Assembly: GCA_963678675.1 (NCBI GenBank)
Contig: OY783192.1
Location: 18,067,005 to 18,131,004 of the forward strand
Reading direction: 5' to 3'
DNA from: Xiphydria camelus
Lineage: Eukaryota > Arthropoda > Insecta > Hymenoptera > Xiphydriidae
DNA length: 64,000 nt
Positions within the stretch are counted from its first letter, which is position 1; each line of letters begins with the position of its first letter. Positions 10,219-21,480 of this stretch are shown here, in pieces. Both the position numbers and the translations under genes were made by a program. Below the pieces are notes generated by a model. It searched no databases and had not been told where the DNA came from. It saw nothing but the letters and a program-made list of their open reading frames with translations.

Positions 10219-11258
10219 TTAGTATTTTGTAGATCACCCTTGAGCCGATATCACTGCTTCCAACCTTCGAGGCATTGATGCTACCAATTTTTGGGTAATG
10301 TCCGGTTTAATATTTTGCCATTCGAAAACCAACAACTCTTTTAATTGCGCTTTGCTACGGATATTATGCTTTCTTACCCTTCTTTCGAGTTTAGACCATA
10401 CATTTTCTATCGGATTTAAGTCTGGCGATTGTGGAGGGGTTCGTAAAAAGTGTGGAATTTTAATTGCTACAAATTGCTGTACCTACCTACTATGTAAGCG
10501 GTATGTTTGGGATCGTTATCCTGTGGAAAAAAAAATTGTCTCCTAGGCCAAGTTTCTGAGCACTTTCTTGGACGTTGTTTTTCAATATATTCAAGTAAAC
10601 TATTTTGTCCATCGTGTTTTCAATAATTGTCAAGTTTCCTGGGCCCGCTGCTGCCATACGATCCTAGACAAGTACCCCACCACCTCCATATTTCACTGTT
10701 GCTTGTAAATTTTTAGGTAACATTTCTTCGCCCCTTTTTCTCGAAATTAATTTCCTCCCGTCGCATCCGAAAACATTAAATTTAGATTCATCACAAAATA
10801 GTAGGTACTTTTGAACAAAATTCATAATCCTTATTAACATATTCTTTTGCAAACTTTAGCTGCTTCTTTCGATTGACATCTGATATATAAGGTTTTTTTC
10901 TTGCAATATAACTTTTATATTGAGCTTGGTGGAGTGCTCTAGATACAGTAGACGGATGTACTGTTGTACCCCAGTAGTTCTCCAGTCTTGTAGTAATGGT
11001 TCGAAGGCTAATTGAAGGGTCTCTGTTTACTTCGCGAAGAATAAACTTTTTTTCCCCGTCCCCGATTTTTTTCGAACGTCCACTTCTTGGTTTAATTTGT
11101 AAAGAATTTTCCTTCTCAAAATGCTGTACAACCGATTGGATAGTGGATCGACTTCGGTTCAGTATAGACGCTATTTCACCATATGATTACCGTTCCTTCC
11201 TTAAATTTATTATCAGTTCTCTTCCGTTTGTTAATTCTTTACCCTTTACACGGTCCAT
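10219..11258 (-). pseudogene. Tc1-like transposase, minus strand
   Basis: Starts MDRVKGKELTNGRELIINLR, has a stop, then SYGEIASILNRSRSTIQSVV (first HTH) and RSGRSKKIGDGEKKFILREV (GRPRK-like hinge, second HTH), ARKKPYISDVNRKKQLKFAK, then the catalytic core: LLFCDESKFNVFGCDGRK (first Asp), LQATVKYGGGGVLV, FPQDNDPKHTA (second Asp), ending ITQKLVASMPRRLEAVISAQ and a terminal STKY. Several stops and shifts occur in the last third. Length and order match a Tc1 transposase of about 340 residues. TIRs were not identified with confidence. Confidence 0.88.
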
Positions 11259-11530
11259 GATTAATTTGCGTCCCGGTTTGATCGCCTCGAGAACGATTCA
11301 CACACTGAATCATACTGCGTAATATACTAACAATAAGACCCAAACCGTTCTCCACTCTCCGTTGGACCCCCTTTTCCAAATGTTTACCTTTTCTAGGAAA
11401 TTACTTTGTTGCTGCTCTACGAAGAGTTTTGCAACGGGTTTTCGGGTACTCTTCGGAGTTTTTATTGATTATTTATTTTTTATATAACTATCTCAAATTT
11501 CTATTAGCATAGATAAATAGTACACTGAAT

Positions 11531-13985
11531 CAAGAGACATGGCAGTGTCTCGCGGCATGTTCATTCAAGTAGTTCGTCAGAACGACGCGGACAGCGCTGT
11601 CGCCGCGGGCACCCGTGTATCTTTACAGGAAAAATGTCTGCCCCCTTCACCCCTCAATTTTTACATCGAATTTTCTCAAAAAATATACGGTTATAACCAA
11701 AACTATGCTTAGTTACGCCATATAAATCGACTATCCTCTATTGATAGAGACCAGAATAAATCGTACATCCAATTCAATACCGCCACAAGTGTAAATTATA
11801 TAATTTTGAATAAGAAGGAAATAAAACAATGCTAGATCGGTATTCATAGGGCCATATATGCAAATATGGCATATTTTAAAACTTAACCACTTGTGGCTGT
11901 ATTTCTTTTCAAAGTCCAATATGTTGGCACTGCAATAATCGCCATAAAATCAAAAATTAAAATTTTGCAGTTATGGCGGTATTGAACTGGATGTACGAAA
12001 TGTTATAAGTTACATATTAACAGAGATTTTTCCTTAGCACAGCGAAGCCACGCCCCTCGCGCCTAAAAGTCGAGAATCCGATTTCTCGGGAAATATATAT
12101 ATATGTCAAAATATGTCACACAATTTCCGCCTATCTTCGGCGATAGTCGGCCATGATCGGAAATGTGTACACAGATGCGGCCCCACGCATACGCCATCAA
12201 ATGTATGTGAGAGTGTGTGAGAGAATATATTCCTTGAATGTTTAGTCATGGTTTTCAAAGTTAATCAATAAAATATTTCCATTCGCGAAATGATTTCCCT
12301 CGCGTTTATTTCGATCCTCGGACGCGCTTGTTAATAAAAGGTAAAAATTCAGTGTAATCGGAGTAGTGAATCTCAGTAGTGGTGAATGTGATAGCTTGAT
12401 AATCGTTTGCATTTTTTTCATATCGAGATAGTGAATGGATGCAGTGGTATTTTTCTCTAGTTGCCTGTGCATCAAGAGCAGGAAAGGAGACAGCAGTATC
12501 TCAGAAGAATTGCCATCAGATAAGTTTAATTGCCATCTGACAGCTTTAACATCACTTTCGATGGAAGGACAAATATCTTTGTGTTCATTCTATTTTTTGT
12601 TTTCAGCGTCATGCGAGCACGGGACGACTCGATGGTTTTTCTTCTCAGTCATCAACCCATATAAAAAAGTTCCTCCAGATTTGCGGTACAATGCCACGGT
12701 AGAAATATCAGGTTCTACCGACAAGATGTCCTTCAACAAGGTCTGCATCAACTTTGGCGGTATATTGGCGGCACTGCACTAATCCTGTGGCGGACTTTTC
12801 TATCTGGGAATACAAGCCGTGGCAGAATAGGAGATGCAATGGAATTGGATCACAATAATCAAGTAATTACTTTATCATTATTTTCCTCTATCGATATATT
12901 TCCTCTTTCGTATCACAAGTTCCAATTTATACACCGACCTGTCAAACCTGAAGTGTACATGCACCTCACTTCTATTTCATCTCTTCTTCGTCTCCGGTGT
13001 AACGATGGTCAATGAGGAATCACTGATACCGATAAGTGTTGAATAAGGCCGTAAAAGTCTTCATATTAAAATAAATACGGCTTTATATGGTTTAAGACGA
13101 AAACAATATAACATGTATTCAAACTGTACAGAGCCGTATTCATTTTCAATACGGAAACTTATACGAACTTATCCGACTTTTATCTACCAATCTGCCAATG
13201 CGCGACTCTTTACAAGGAATGAAGAAAAGGCTAAAGTAAATCAAACCATCGTTACACCAGAGGCGAAGAAAAGATGAAATAGAAATGAGGTACATGTATA
13301 CTTCACGTTTGACAGGTCGGTATATAAATTGGAACTTGTGATATTATAATACGAAAGAGGAAATATATCATTTTTATAATAATTCTGTCATTATTAGAAT
13401 AGAATTGATTAACTCAGATTAATAGTTTCTTAATTTCTACGTTTAGTAAGTTCGGTATATTTTAAATAGAGAAATGCTGCATATGATTGTGTAATTTACA
13501 ATTTGTTACAGATCGTATGCGAACCCGAGGAGGTTTCTTTCAAACGAGGGATCATCCACTTGTTCCAAGAACCAGTTGCATTCGGCGAGCTGGATCTGCT
13601 GTCTCGAGAGTGCATGGACGTACGTCACTTTAAATGGATGAACATTTCCTCCGAACCGTAGACTTGCTGATTCTAACCTCTGTTGCCATAGCCCGAATAT
13701 TCGTTCGAGAGTTATTCCTTATCCTTTCTAGCACAGAGCATCGATATTCTGCTGGGACTACCTGAAATAATTATAAAAACCCCATATAATTCAGCCCGAA
13801 CAAGTACAATCTTATCGAGCTATACCTTATCGGGGAGATTTTTCGACGTAATGATTCCGAAACGTTTTTATCGAGAAATATATATTTCTAACACACATAT
13901 GATAGTGTTCACGAATATTGTAAAATATCGCAGGAATGTTACAGAAAAGTTACTTGCAAAAAGGTGCTTCGTGGGGTGTAAATAA
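11531..13985 (+). repeat. Composite repeat BC, copy 1
   Basis: Begins CAAGAGACATGGCAGTGTCT (a small hairpin) and continues through blocks also found at 23204-20893 (inverted) and 39704-42330. Shared landmarks: GATGCGGCC near 12175, GATCCTCGGACGCGCTTG near 12313, a GT...AG intron-like interval (about 12528-12606), and an inverted-repeat block near 12886-13370. In the other copies the inner part encodes a DDE transposase; here that part is nearly gone (13550-13620). It is broken by insertions at 11762-11997 and, further on, 13993-14787 and 15122-18501. Confidence 0.75.
11762..11997. mobile_element. 236-bp MITE with AAAT duplication
   Basis: Ends CGTACATCCAATTCAATACC and GGTATTGAACTGGATGTACG are inverted repeats. 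AAAT lies on both sides (11758-11761, 11998-12001). The other BC copies (near 39910 and 22970) lack it and show a continuous ATAAATTTGATAAG-like site, an empty site confirming insertion. Confidence 0.82.
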
Positions 13986-13992
13986 TGATATT

Positions 13993-14787
13993 TATAAGGA
14001 GGGAGAAGTACGCACGAAGCGGGAATAACGATAACAAGAGTTTATTCACGATACGGGAGTACAGGTGGTGTGTGTGTGGGTGTGGGTGATCGGAAGAAGC
14101 CCGGTCACGGAGAAGCGTCGGAGGTACTAGCAGCAGTCAGGCCGCTCGGAGGTGGTGCGAGGGCACCGGTCCCAGGGAATGGCCGCGTCGAGTCGTGCCT
14201 GGAGCGGCTCGCGTCCCAAGCGTCGTCGTTGGTCCTCGAGGTGGGATGGCTCGTCCTCGTAGTAAGTCGCCGAATAGGCGAAGCGACGTGGAAGCGTCGG
14301 CGGTGCGACTAAGAGGCCGCTGGGGTGTTCGCAGAGCGAAAGCTGCCGCCAGCGGGACTCAAGCCGGGACGTCGTGAGACGTCAGGGAGCGCAGCGCGAG
14401 AGAGTGTTCGCAGAGCGAAAGCTGCTCTCTCGGTCGCGAGTGTAGATCGGTGGGCCACGAGCGTTAGGGTGTTCGCAGAGCGAAAGCTGCCGCTAACAGT
14501 CTCGGGGGTCGATCCCGTGGAGTGCTGCGAGGGGTAGTGATGTTCGCAGAGCGAAAGCTGTCACTACCGATGCTCGCCTCCTTCTGGCTATCGTGGTTCG
14601 CCGGCCGCCTAATGTACTGCTTTGGCGGACCTTGCCGAGAGCCCTACCGTTAGTCCTAACGGTAAAATCGTCGGTCGTTGGGGTGACTTCATGCGCCTCG
14701 CTAACGGTCGCGTTCGGGGTGACTCAGTGCGCCCCGAATGCCTAGCTGTCTAGCACATGTCGCCTTGGCAGCGACTTGCGTGTTACA
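13993..14787 (-). mobile_element. Solo LTR of an LTR retrotransposon (probably Gypsy-like)
   Basis: 795 bp, GC-rich against an AT-rich background, bordered by TATT (13989-13992, 14788-14791). On the minus strand it starts TGTAACACGCAAGTCGCTGC and ends CTCCCTCCTTATA. An AATAAA signal lies near its 3' end (complement of 14041-14046). The opposite repeat arm at 18510-18555 holds the uninterrupted target. No internal coding region or second LTR was found, so it is a solo LTR. The 4-bp duplication suggests a Gypsy-like element; the terminal TA instead of CA is unusual. It contains four look-alike stem-loops (14317-14568). Confidence 0.7.
14317..14568. repeat. Four stem-loops with identical core and different outer stems
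   Basis: The 20-nt core TGTTCGCAGAGCGAAAGCTG occurs at 14326, 14405, 14470 and 14541. The core holds its own 5-bp stem (TTCGC-AGA-GCGAA). Each copy is enclosed by a different complementary pair: CCGCTGG/CCAGCGG (14317-14355), CGAGAGAG/CTCTCTCG (14397-14432), GTTAG/CTAAC with inner GG/CC (14463-14497), and GGTAGTGA/TCACTACC (14533-14568). Spacing is 65-79 bp. Intervening sequence is not obviously shared, so a plain tandem duplication does not explain it. In the LTR sense (minus strand) the core is read as its complement. Confidence 0.85.
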
Positions 14788-15970
14788 TATTTTGTAATTT
14801 CCATCGTTACACCAAAAGCGAAGAAGATTTGAAATAGAAGTGAGGTACATGTACACTTCACGTTTGACAGGTCGGTATATAAATTCGAACTTGTGATAGT
14901 ATAATACAAAAGAGGAAATATATCGATAAAGAAAAAATAATAATAAAGTAGTTATTCCATTATTGTAATCCAAGAACATTGTATCACTTATTTTTTTCTG
15001 CCACGACTTTGATTGTTGATAGTGGATCGACCAACCAATAAATTTGATTTTTCTTCACTATCAGACCTGTCAAACGTGAAGTATACATGTACCTCACTTT
15101 TATTTCATTTCTTCGCCTCTGGACGGCTATTCTATAACTGAGTGAAAGCCTGTTCCCGTGAGAAGTGGGCGGAGTTCACTGGAAAAGTAAGGAGACTCCT
15201 AGTCGCTATTCTCTAACTGCGGGAGTACGAAAATCGGGTGAACGTAGTTCCCGGGAGAATCGGCCTGCTCGGTCGGTCTGGTCGGGACGGCGATTCTAAC
15301 CTATGTATCTACTTCTGTGACAGTGTGCCGCAGTTTACAGTTGATTAATTTGCGTGTTCCAACAAACGATACACAGTAGTCCGGCAATCTAAGCAAACGC
15401 GGTCATGAGTATATTAATGACTTACATAACTGATTTGTGCGATGTAAATTTGTGTCTTAGTTATAAAAAGATATACTCTTGTATATAAGAACTTTTTCCA
15501 GAGGTGGTAATAGGAAAAGTAGTTGGAAAAAATAATTTAACAAAAAGCACATTTCCCTAATGCTTACAATAAAAGTCAAAAGCAGCTTAATAATTAAAAA
15601 AGATATAGGTATTATACTGGTACCTAGTATTATTCCAAAATATGCATCCTTGAAAACGTACACTTATAAAACGTACCTGAAACCAAGCAAATTGTTTTAA
15701 ATAGAGAAAACTGATTTTGTAACAATAAGACTGCGACACCGTAAAAATTAAATACATTAAAATATGGGACAAGAATGGCATGTAAAATGTTATATAATAA
15801 TCAAGAGCATGCTTCAAACTATAACTTAAACCAAAAAATGTACGTATCTGAACTTAGCATCATAGTAAACAGTTATGAATTAATATGGACTTTTGACCTA
15901 TTTCAGAACCACTGTGCGATGGTCGGAATTCTGATTAACGATCCTTAGTAATTAGTATCACCGCGATATA

Positions 15971-16401
15971 CAGGGTGTAACAGAGTAAGTGTTACAACGT
16001 GAAACTGTAGATTCCTTATGAAAGAAGAAAAAGATTTTTCCTCTTACAAAAATGTTCTGCAGGCTGTCGTTTTCGATATAAGGTAAAACAGGGTGAGTTG
16101 GCGAATGGAGTTGGCCCCTCGTTTCTATGGAAAGAAATGGAAACGAGGGGCCGACTTCATTCGCCAACTCACCCCGTTTTACCTTATTTAAACCACGAAC
16201 TACTTGTTATTAGGGGTCAACACTCAAATCTGATAAAAATAGTTCGAGGTTTAAAGAAAAACGATTTTTTTTTCAAAACTTTGACATCCTGTATATCAAA
16301 AACGAAAGCACGCAGAACATTTTTGTAAGAGGAAAAATCTTTTTCTTTTTTCACAAGGAATCTACAGTTTCACGTTGTAACACTTACTCTGTTACACCCT
16401 G
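15971..16401. mobile_element. TA-flanked CAGGGTG-type palindrome, copy 2
   Basis: Starts CAGGGTGTAACAGAGTAAGT and ends ACTTACTCTGTTACACCCTG, with TA on both sides. An inner perfect hairpin (about 16094-16180, GTTGGCGAATGGAGTTGGCC and complement) makes it a palindrome within a palindrome. It lies at the inner edge of the left arm of the 3.4-kb foldback. Confidence 0.85.
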
Positions 16402-16570
16402 TATATAACTCGTTCACCAAAGCCCGTATAACCTTCAAGGGTTACTTTATTTTATAGCGATAAATTCGAATATTCTATACTAATTTAGGACTGCTATTCT
16501 AACGAGAAATAATGAGCGGAGAAACTGTTAATTTATAACCTACCGTCAAGTATTAACCATCCTGTCTAAT

Positions 16571-16960
16571 TCAAAGCGCATTTAGTTTATTCTCTCTTAA
16601 CTCTGCTATCGGTCGCTGTTCCGTCTTGCGATAAACGGAATTCGACACAATGCTTCGAACCGTTTAATAGTATTACAGTCAGAAATACCTCGCAAATCTA
16701 TAGCTACTCTCGGATCGGAATCTACGAAACGGAACGGGGTATTTTTCGGCAAATCTAGGCTGCACGTGCGCTCGCAGTCCCGCACCATGCTCGGGAAGGG
16801 GTAATTACCGACCGCATCAGAAGAAGCCATTTCCCACAATACCTATTGTAATAGATACCGCTATACTTAGAATAATAAATCAGCTTTGTAAAGGGAAGAC
16901 AAGACGAATCTAATAGATGGCCGGTCGGATTAACTTAATACCTGGCTTATCCAGGTACAA
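16571..16960. repeat. Dispersed repeat G
   Basis: The part near 16775-16960 (CGCAGTCCCGCACC, then AATAGATACCGCTATA and ATCAGCTTTGTAAAG) recurs at about 34800-34960. The part near 16600-16680 (TTCCGTCTTGCGATAAACGG) recurs in inverted form near 54425-54480. No coding frame was recognised. Confidence 0.6.
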
Positions 16961-17040
16961 AGAATCGAACCGTCATTCGATGCAACATAACTCCTTTTAT
17001 GGCCAGGGACGAGCAACGACGTCCTTGCCCACTCGAAAAA

Positions 17041-17230
17041 TACAGTGGGGTAAAAAGTATTCATACACCACGGTGAGGTACCGTTGAACTATGATTCACT
17101 TGCAAATAATTGAAATAAATTAATATCTATATTGGCATCAAAATATAGCTTGTACTGTCACCTTTCAAATTATATATATTTTATTGAAGAAAAAATATCG
17201 GGCTTCTGTCGGTAGCTGAGCTGCGTCAAA
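17041..17230 (+). mobile_element. Tc1-like terminal fragment
   Basis: TACAGTGGGGTAAAAAGTAT followed by TCATACACC has the form of a Tc1 terminus (TA then CAGTGG, with AAAGTATTC). No transposase and no partner end were found nearby, so it is a one-ended remnant. Confidence 0.35.
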
Positions 17231-17364
17231 GGAGTTTCCAGCACGAGCGATCGTGTGTTTCTCCAGAATATGGATCAAAGTACCTCAAGTACTGATATGG
17301 ACATGCCACAGCTGGTTATTTCAACTATTCCTAGGTGTTGCATATATATCGATGGCGAGAAAGA

Positions 17365-17429
17365 TTTTTCTTCTTTCATAAGGAATCTACAGTTTCACGT
17401 TGTAACACTTACTCTGTTACACCCTGTAT
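17365..17429. repeat. End fragment of CAGGGTG palindrome copy 2
   Basis: Complement of 15971-16045, ending TTACACCCTG then TATA, at the inner edge of the right arm of the 3.4-kb foldback. It was probably copied with that arm, so the small palindrome was present before the arm was duplicated. Confidence 0.75.
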
Positions 17430-18745
17430 ATCGCAGTGATACTAATTACTAAGGATCGTTAATCAGAATTCCGACCATCGCACAGTGGTTCTGAAATAGA
17501 TCAAAAGTCCATAATATTCATAACTGCTTACTATGATGCTAAGTTCAGATACGTACATTTTTTGGTTTAAGTTATAGTTTGAAGCATGCCCTTGATTATT
17601 ATATAACATTTTACATGCCATTCTTGTCCTATTTTAATGTATTGAATTTTTACGGTTTCGCAGTCTTATTGTTCCGAAATCAATTTTCTCTATTTAAAAC
17701 AATTTGCTTGGTTTCAGGTACGTTTTATAAGTGTACGTTTTCAAGGATGCATATTTTGGAATAATACTAGGTACCAGTATAATACCTATATCTTTTTTAA
17801 TTATTAAGCTGCTTTTGACTTTTATTGTAAGCATTAGGGAAATGTGCTTTTTGTTAAATTATTTTTTCCAACTACTTTTCCTATTACCACCTCTGGAAAA
17901 AGTTCTTATATATAAGTATGTTTTTGAATTATTTTATATCATTTAATAATGAATGTTTCAGTTTAATATATTTTTTTATTATGTTCCATTTACGTTATCA
18001 TAGTAGAATAAATATATGGTTAATTTTTGGTCTTTTATTTTAACAGTATATCTTTATAACTAAGACATAAATTTACATCGCACAAATCAGTTATGTAACT
18101 CATTAATATACTCATGATCGCGTTTGCTTAGATCGCCGGACCACTGTGTATCGTTTGTTGGAACACGCAAATTAACAAACTGTAAACTGCGGCACGCTGG
18201 CGCAGAAGTAGGTAGGCTAGTGTCGCCGTTCTCCCGGGGAGCAGGCTGCTTCTCACGGTCTTGACCAGTAGAAGTAAGTTCACCCGTTTTCGTGCGATGG
18301 GAGCGCTTCCGCAGTTACAGAATAGTGATTCCTTCACTCTCCTTGCTTTTTCAGTGAACATCGCCCGCTCCTCACTTAGAGAATAGCTGTTTAGGTACAC
18401 GTTTCAACGGTCGGGCATGAGCTGGGCGAGGGAAGGTCTCACCCGTGGAACGGTCACTTCCCAGGTACGCTCACTCTCCCCGGAATTACAGAATAGCCGT
18501 CCTGGTGTAACGATGGAAATTAGAAAATATCATCATTTACACCCCACAAACCACGTTCTTGCAAGTAACTTTTCTGTAACATTTCTGCGATATTTTACAA
18601 TATTCGTAAACACTACCGTATATGTTAGAAATATATATTTCTCGATAAAAACGTTTCGGAATCATTACGTCGAAAGATCTCCTCGATAAGGTGCAGCTCG
18701 ATAAGATTGTACTTGTTAGGGCTGAATTATATGGGATTTTTATAA

Positions 18746-18943
18746 CCCCCCACAAAAACAGATCCTCTGTAAAAAAAGGCGTCATGTTCATTCAGTGCCA
18801 ACAAAAATTGATACGTAAAATACTCCCCAAAAAAGATTTGAAATCAATTAAGATCGCCATGTTCAAGATTTATATATAAAAAGAGGAAAAGGCATCATTT
18901 GAAAGGAAAATTATTGTAAATCAAGTTACTAAAAAATTCGGCT

Positions 18944-18994
<51 letters not shown>

Positions 18995-19338
18995 TTCATA
19001 TTTTGTCCACTATATACTGGTGGTATCATAAAAGTGTATGAATTTATTTAAAATCATAAGTGCATAAACAGAGTATAATTCGGTGTCTGAATTTTTTATT
19101 TTCAAGGAAAAAACTCGGCAAGTTCTTTTTTAATAAATTTGTAGCCGAATTTTGTAGTAACTTGATTTACAATAATTTTCCTTTCAAATGATGCCTTTTA
19201 CTTTTTATATGTAAATCTTGAACATGGCGATCTTAATTGATTTCAAATCTTTTTTGGGGAGTATTTTACGTATCAAATTTTTGTTGGCACTGAATGAACA
19301 TGACGCCTTTTTTACAGAGGATCTGTTTTTGTGGGGGG
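18746..19338. repeat. Foldback module A2 with internal (GA)n
   Basis: Complete copy of the A foldback: starts CCCCCCACAAAAACAGATCC and ends GGATCTGTTTTTGTGGGGGG. A (GA)n tract at 18949-18992 lies where the left arm would meet the loop. The right flank, read in inverted form, matches the left flank of copies A1 and A3. Confidence 0.85.
18949..18992. repeat. (GA)n microsatellite
   Basis: About 22 uninterrupted GA units inside foldback module A2. It is equivalent in position to the (CT)n tract of module A4 beside the assembly gap. Confidence 0.97.
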
Positions 19339-19412
19339 ATGTCACTACTTTTTGGAATTTATTCATCAGGAGAATATGTACATGTAGGAGAATAGTTTTT
19401 TATTATTAAGTA

Positions 19413-20458
19413 TTACTGCAGAACGAGTAAATTAGAAGATTTTCATGAAGACTGATGATTTTCTGACATATCATCTCGTACAGGTGCAACCGAAGAGGAT
19501 CTAACTCGTGTCCTGTCCATAAAAAGATGACTCGATGGACATCGGAGAATGTCAGTCTTGTCAGCGAGCGCCTTTTACCCATAGTACTTTCATTGCAATA
19601 TGCGCTTTTCGTTTCAACTATTCCTGCTTTAAGTAACTTTTACTTCTCTTTCAAAGTATTTATCTTGTACGAATTGTTGATCGTAGGGGGCAACGATCAA
19701 TGATTGTGACTAATCATAGACAAATTATTCCTGCGATGATGTTCCAGTTGCAAAGCATACACTAGCAAGTCAGCTTACAGCATCCGATGTTTAGTATCAA
19801 CTTACCTCTTTTGGAACACCCATCACCCGAGCATAATTAGGATTATGTTAACGTTAATTGCAGAATAGACCGCCAGCTCGGGCACATTATCGAAGTAGTA
19901 CCTAGTTCGGCACACCGAATTTCCTTTTAGTTTTAATAGACGAACTTGTCTACGACAAGTCTCTATTATCGACCGCTGCCTCCTACCACGAACAATTCAT
20001 AAAAGGTTATTACCTTGAAAGAAGTAAAAGTTATTTAACGCTCAAATAGTTGAATGAAACGAGAAGCGCGTATTGCAATTAATGTACCGTGGGTAATAGG
20101 CGCTTTGTGACAAGCCTGACATTCTCCGATGTCCATCGAGTCATCTTTTTACGGACAGGACACGAGCTAGATCCTCTTCGGTTGCACCTGTACGAGATTC
20201 CATGTTAGAATAGCGCGAGTCTTCATGAAAATCTTCTAACCTACTCGTTCTGTAGTAATACTTAATATCTCTAGAAGTTGAAGCAATAATTATTGGCAAA
20301 AATCGGACACCGATTTTTAAACACTTGAGGAATCTCATCGAAGAAACCCGAATGATTATTTCTTATCACTTCTACGCATTATTTATCATTATTTATAAAT
20401 TAACGATTTCGAGTTTAGATGTTTCGATCTCCCGAATTGACAGCTACTGGGAGGTCAG
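19413..20458. repeat. Foldback repeat D, copy 1
   Basis: Palindrome: TTCATGAAGACT and CGAAGAGGATCTAACTCGTG on the left are answered by CACGAGCTAGATCCTCTTCG and AGTCTTCATGAA on the right. The right end is near CTGGGAGGTCAG; the left end is fused to module A2. It is closely related to 23576-24814. No coding content was recognised. Confidence 0.75.
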
Positions 20459-21236
20459 ACGTTTGACACTTCTCGCTCGGTTCGTAAGACCGCAGCGCAC
20501 TCTCCTGAAACCAATTCTAATCCGGCCAAATGTCAGGGAAATTCAAAAGTTGGAGTTCTTGCCATCGGACATACTGTTTATTCTTCCAATGACCGCGACG
20601 AATTATTTGATAGCATGTAAAGATACCACTTATCACAGTATATACAGGGTCAGTCGCACTATACAAGCCAGCAAATGGGTTGCATATCGCTAGGCGCTTA
20701 GGAGATACCGACGATTCCTGTAATTTAATGGTAATATCGTTAGCCCGGACTCAAACCAAAGAGACGTATCAATTTGAAAAACATCAGCTATCTTTTAGTG
20801 TAGGTGATGGGTGCTCCGAAAAATGTGACAGCTGCTTGTGTTTTTATTATTAATAAATAGAAGCCGTGCTATTTTTCTGTAGTCATTCATCGAGAATAGA
20901 CAGCAGAAAAGGAGTCGAAATGCAATCAGATAAGTTAATTTCTTAATTACTTCATTTAACCTCATTTTGATAACCTATAAAGAATACATATCTTTGTGGT
21001 CATTTCTTTTTTTCTTTCAGCATTGCATATGAGGACGGGACGAACTCTTTAAGGACTAAGCGGAATTAATCTTTCTACATATTGAAGAATCCGAGTCGTG
21101 GGAGAAGAACAAAAACATTGGAGTAACTACAATATCGAGGTAACTATAATACTTTATTTCTATTTTTTCTCATCGGTGCTTGCCCTCTGCCTTCCTACTA
21201 TAAGTTTCGATTTATATACTAAATTTTATTTTATTT

Positions 21237-21480
21237 TTAGTTCATCGCCTCCAGTCCATCGCCTTCGACTGCTTACTTCTTCTACCCAGTGAGGATTTCT
21301 CACGGACCAATAGTGGGCATTGTGATTATTCACTAATCCTTCGTTCTAGAATTTCGATTCATCTGTGAACAAAATCTTCTGACGAACGAGGGATCGTCCA
21401 CTTGCCGTTACAAAAACCAGTCGAAATAGTTCATTCGTCGAGCTGGATCTAGCTAATTGTACACTGAAACATGCCCAAGT
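21237..21480 (-). pseudogene. DDE transposase fragment, palindrome left arm
   Basis: Minus-strand relic whose best part reads QKILFTDESKF and a damaged version of NEGLVNNHN, HYWSVRNPHW. It mirrors 21962-22184. TDESxF followed by HYWSxxNPHW is the first-Asp block of an IS630/Tc1-type (DDE_3) family common in insects. Only the region around the first catalytic Asp is left. Confidence 0.6.

Larger units (their letters stand above)
15122..18501. mobile_element. 3.4-kb foldback element with CTG duplication
   Basis: Starts GACGGCTATTCTATAACT and ends ACAGAATAGCCGTC. CTG lies outside both ends (15119-15121, 18502-18504). Repeat copies near 12995 and 13250 show the empty site (CGCCTCTGGTGTAAC type). 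Arms of about 0.9-1.1 kb (15122-16046 and 17360-18501) are complementary; GC-rich outer parts contain spaced GCTATTCTNTAACTG units. The centre holds a smaller palindrome, a dispersed repeat and a Tc1-like end. No transposase was recognised, and the 3-bp CTG duplication does not name a superfamily. Confidence 0.75.

Noticed and set aside
12435..12782. 115-residue open frame as a gene
   Set aside because: It runs through the proposed intron-like interval of repeat BC and is not conserved in frame in the other copies.
14326..14560. CRISPR-like array of a 20-nt repeat
   Set aside because: Only four copies, within an LTR, with paired flanks rather than spacers; no cas-like genes and a eukaryotic context.
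20643..20660. A sixth CAGGGTG-type element starting at TACAGGGTCAGTCGCAC
   Set aside because: No inverted partner end was found and the eighth and later bases differ.
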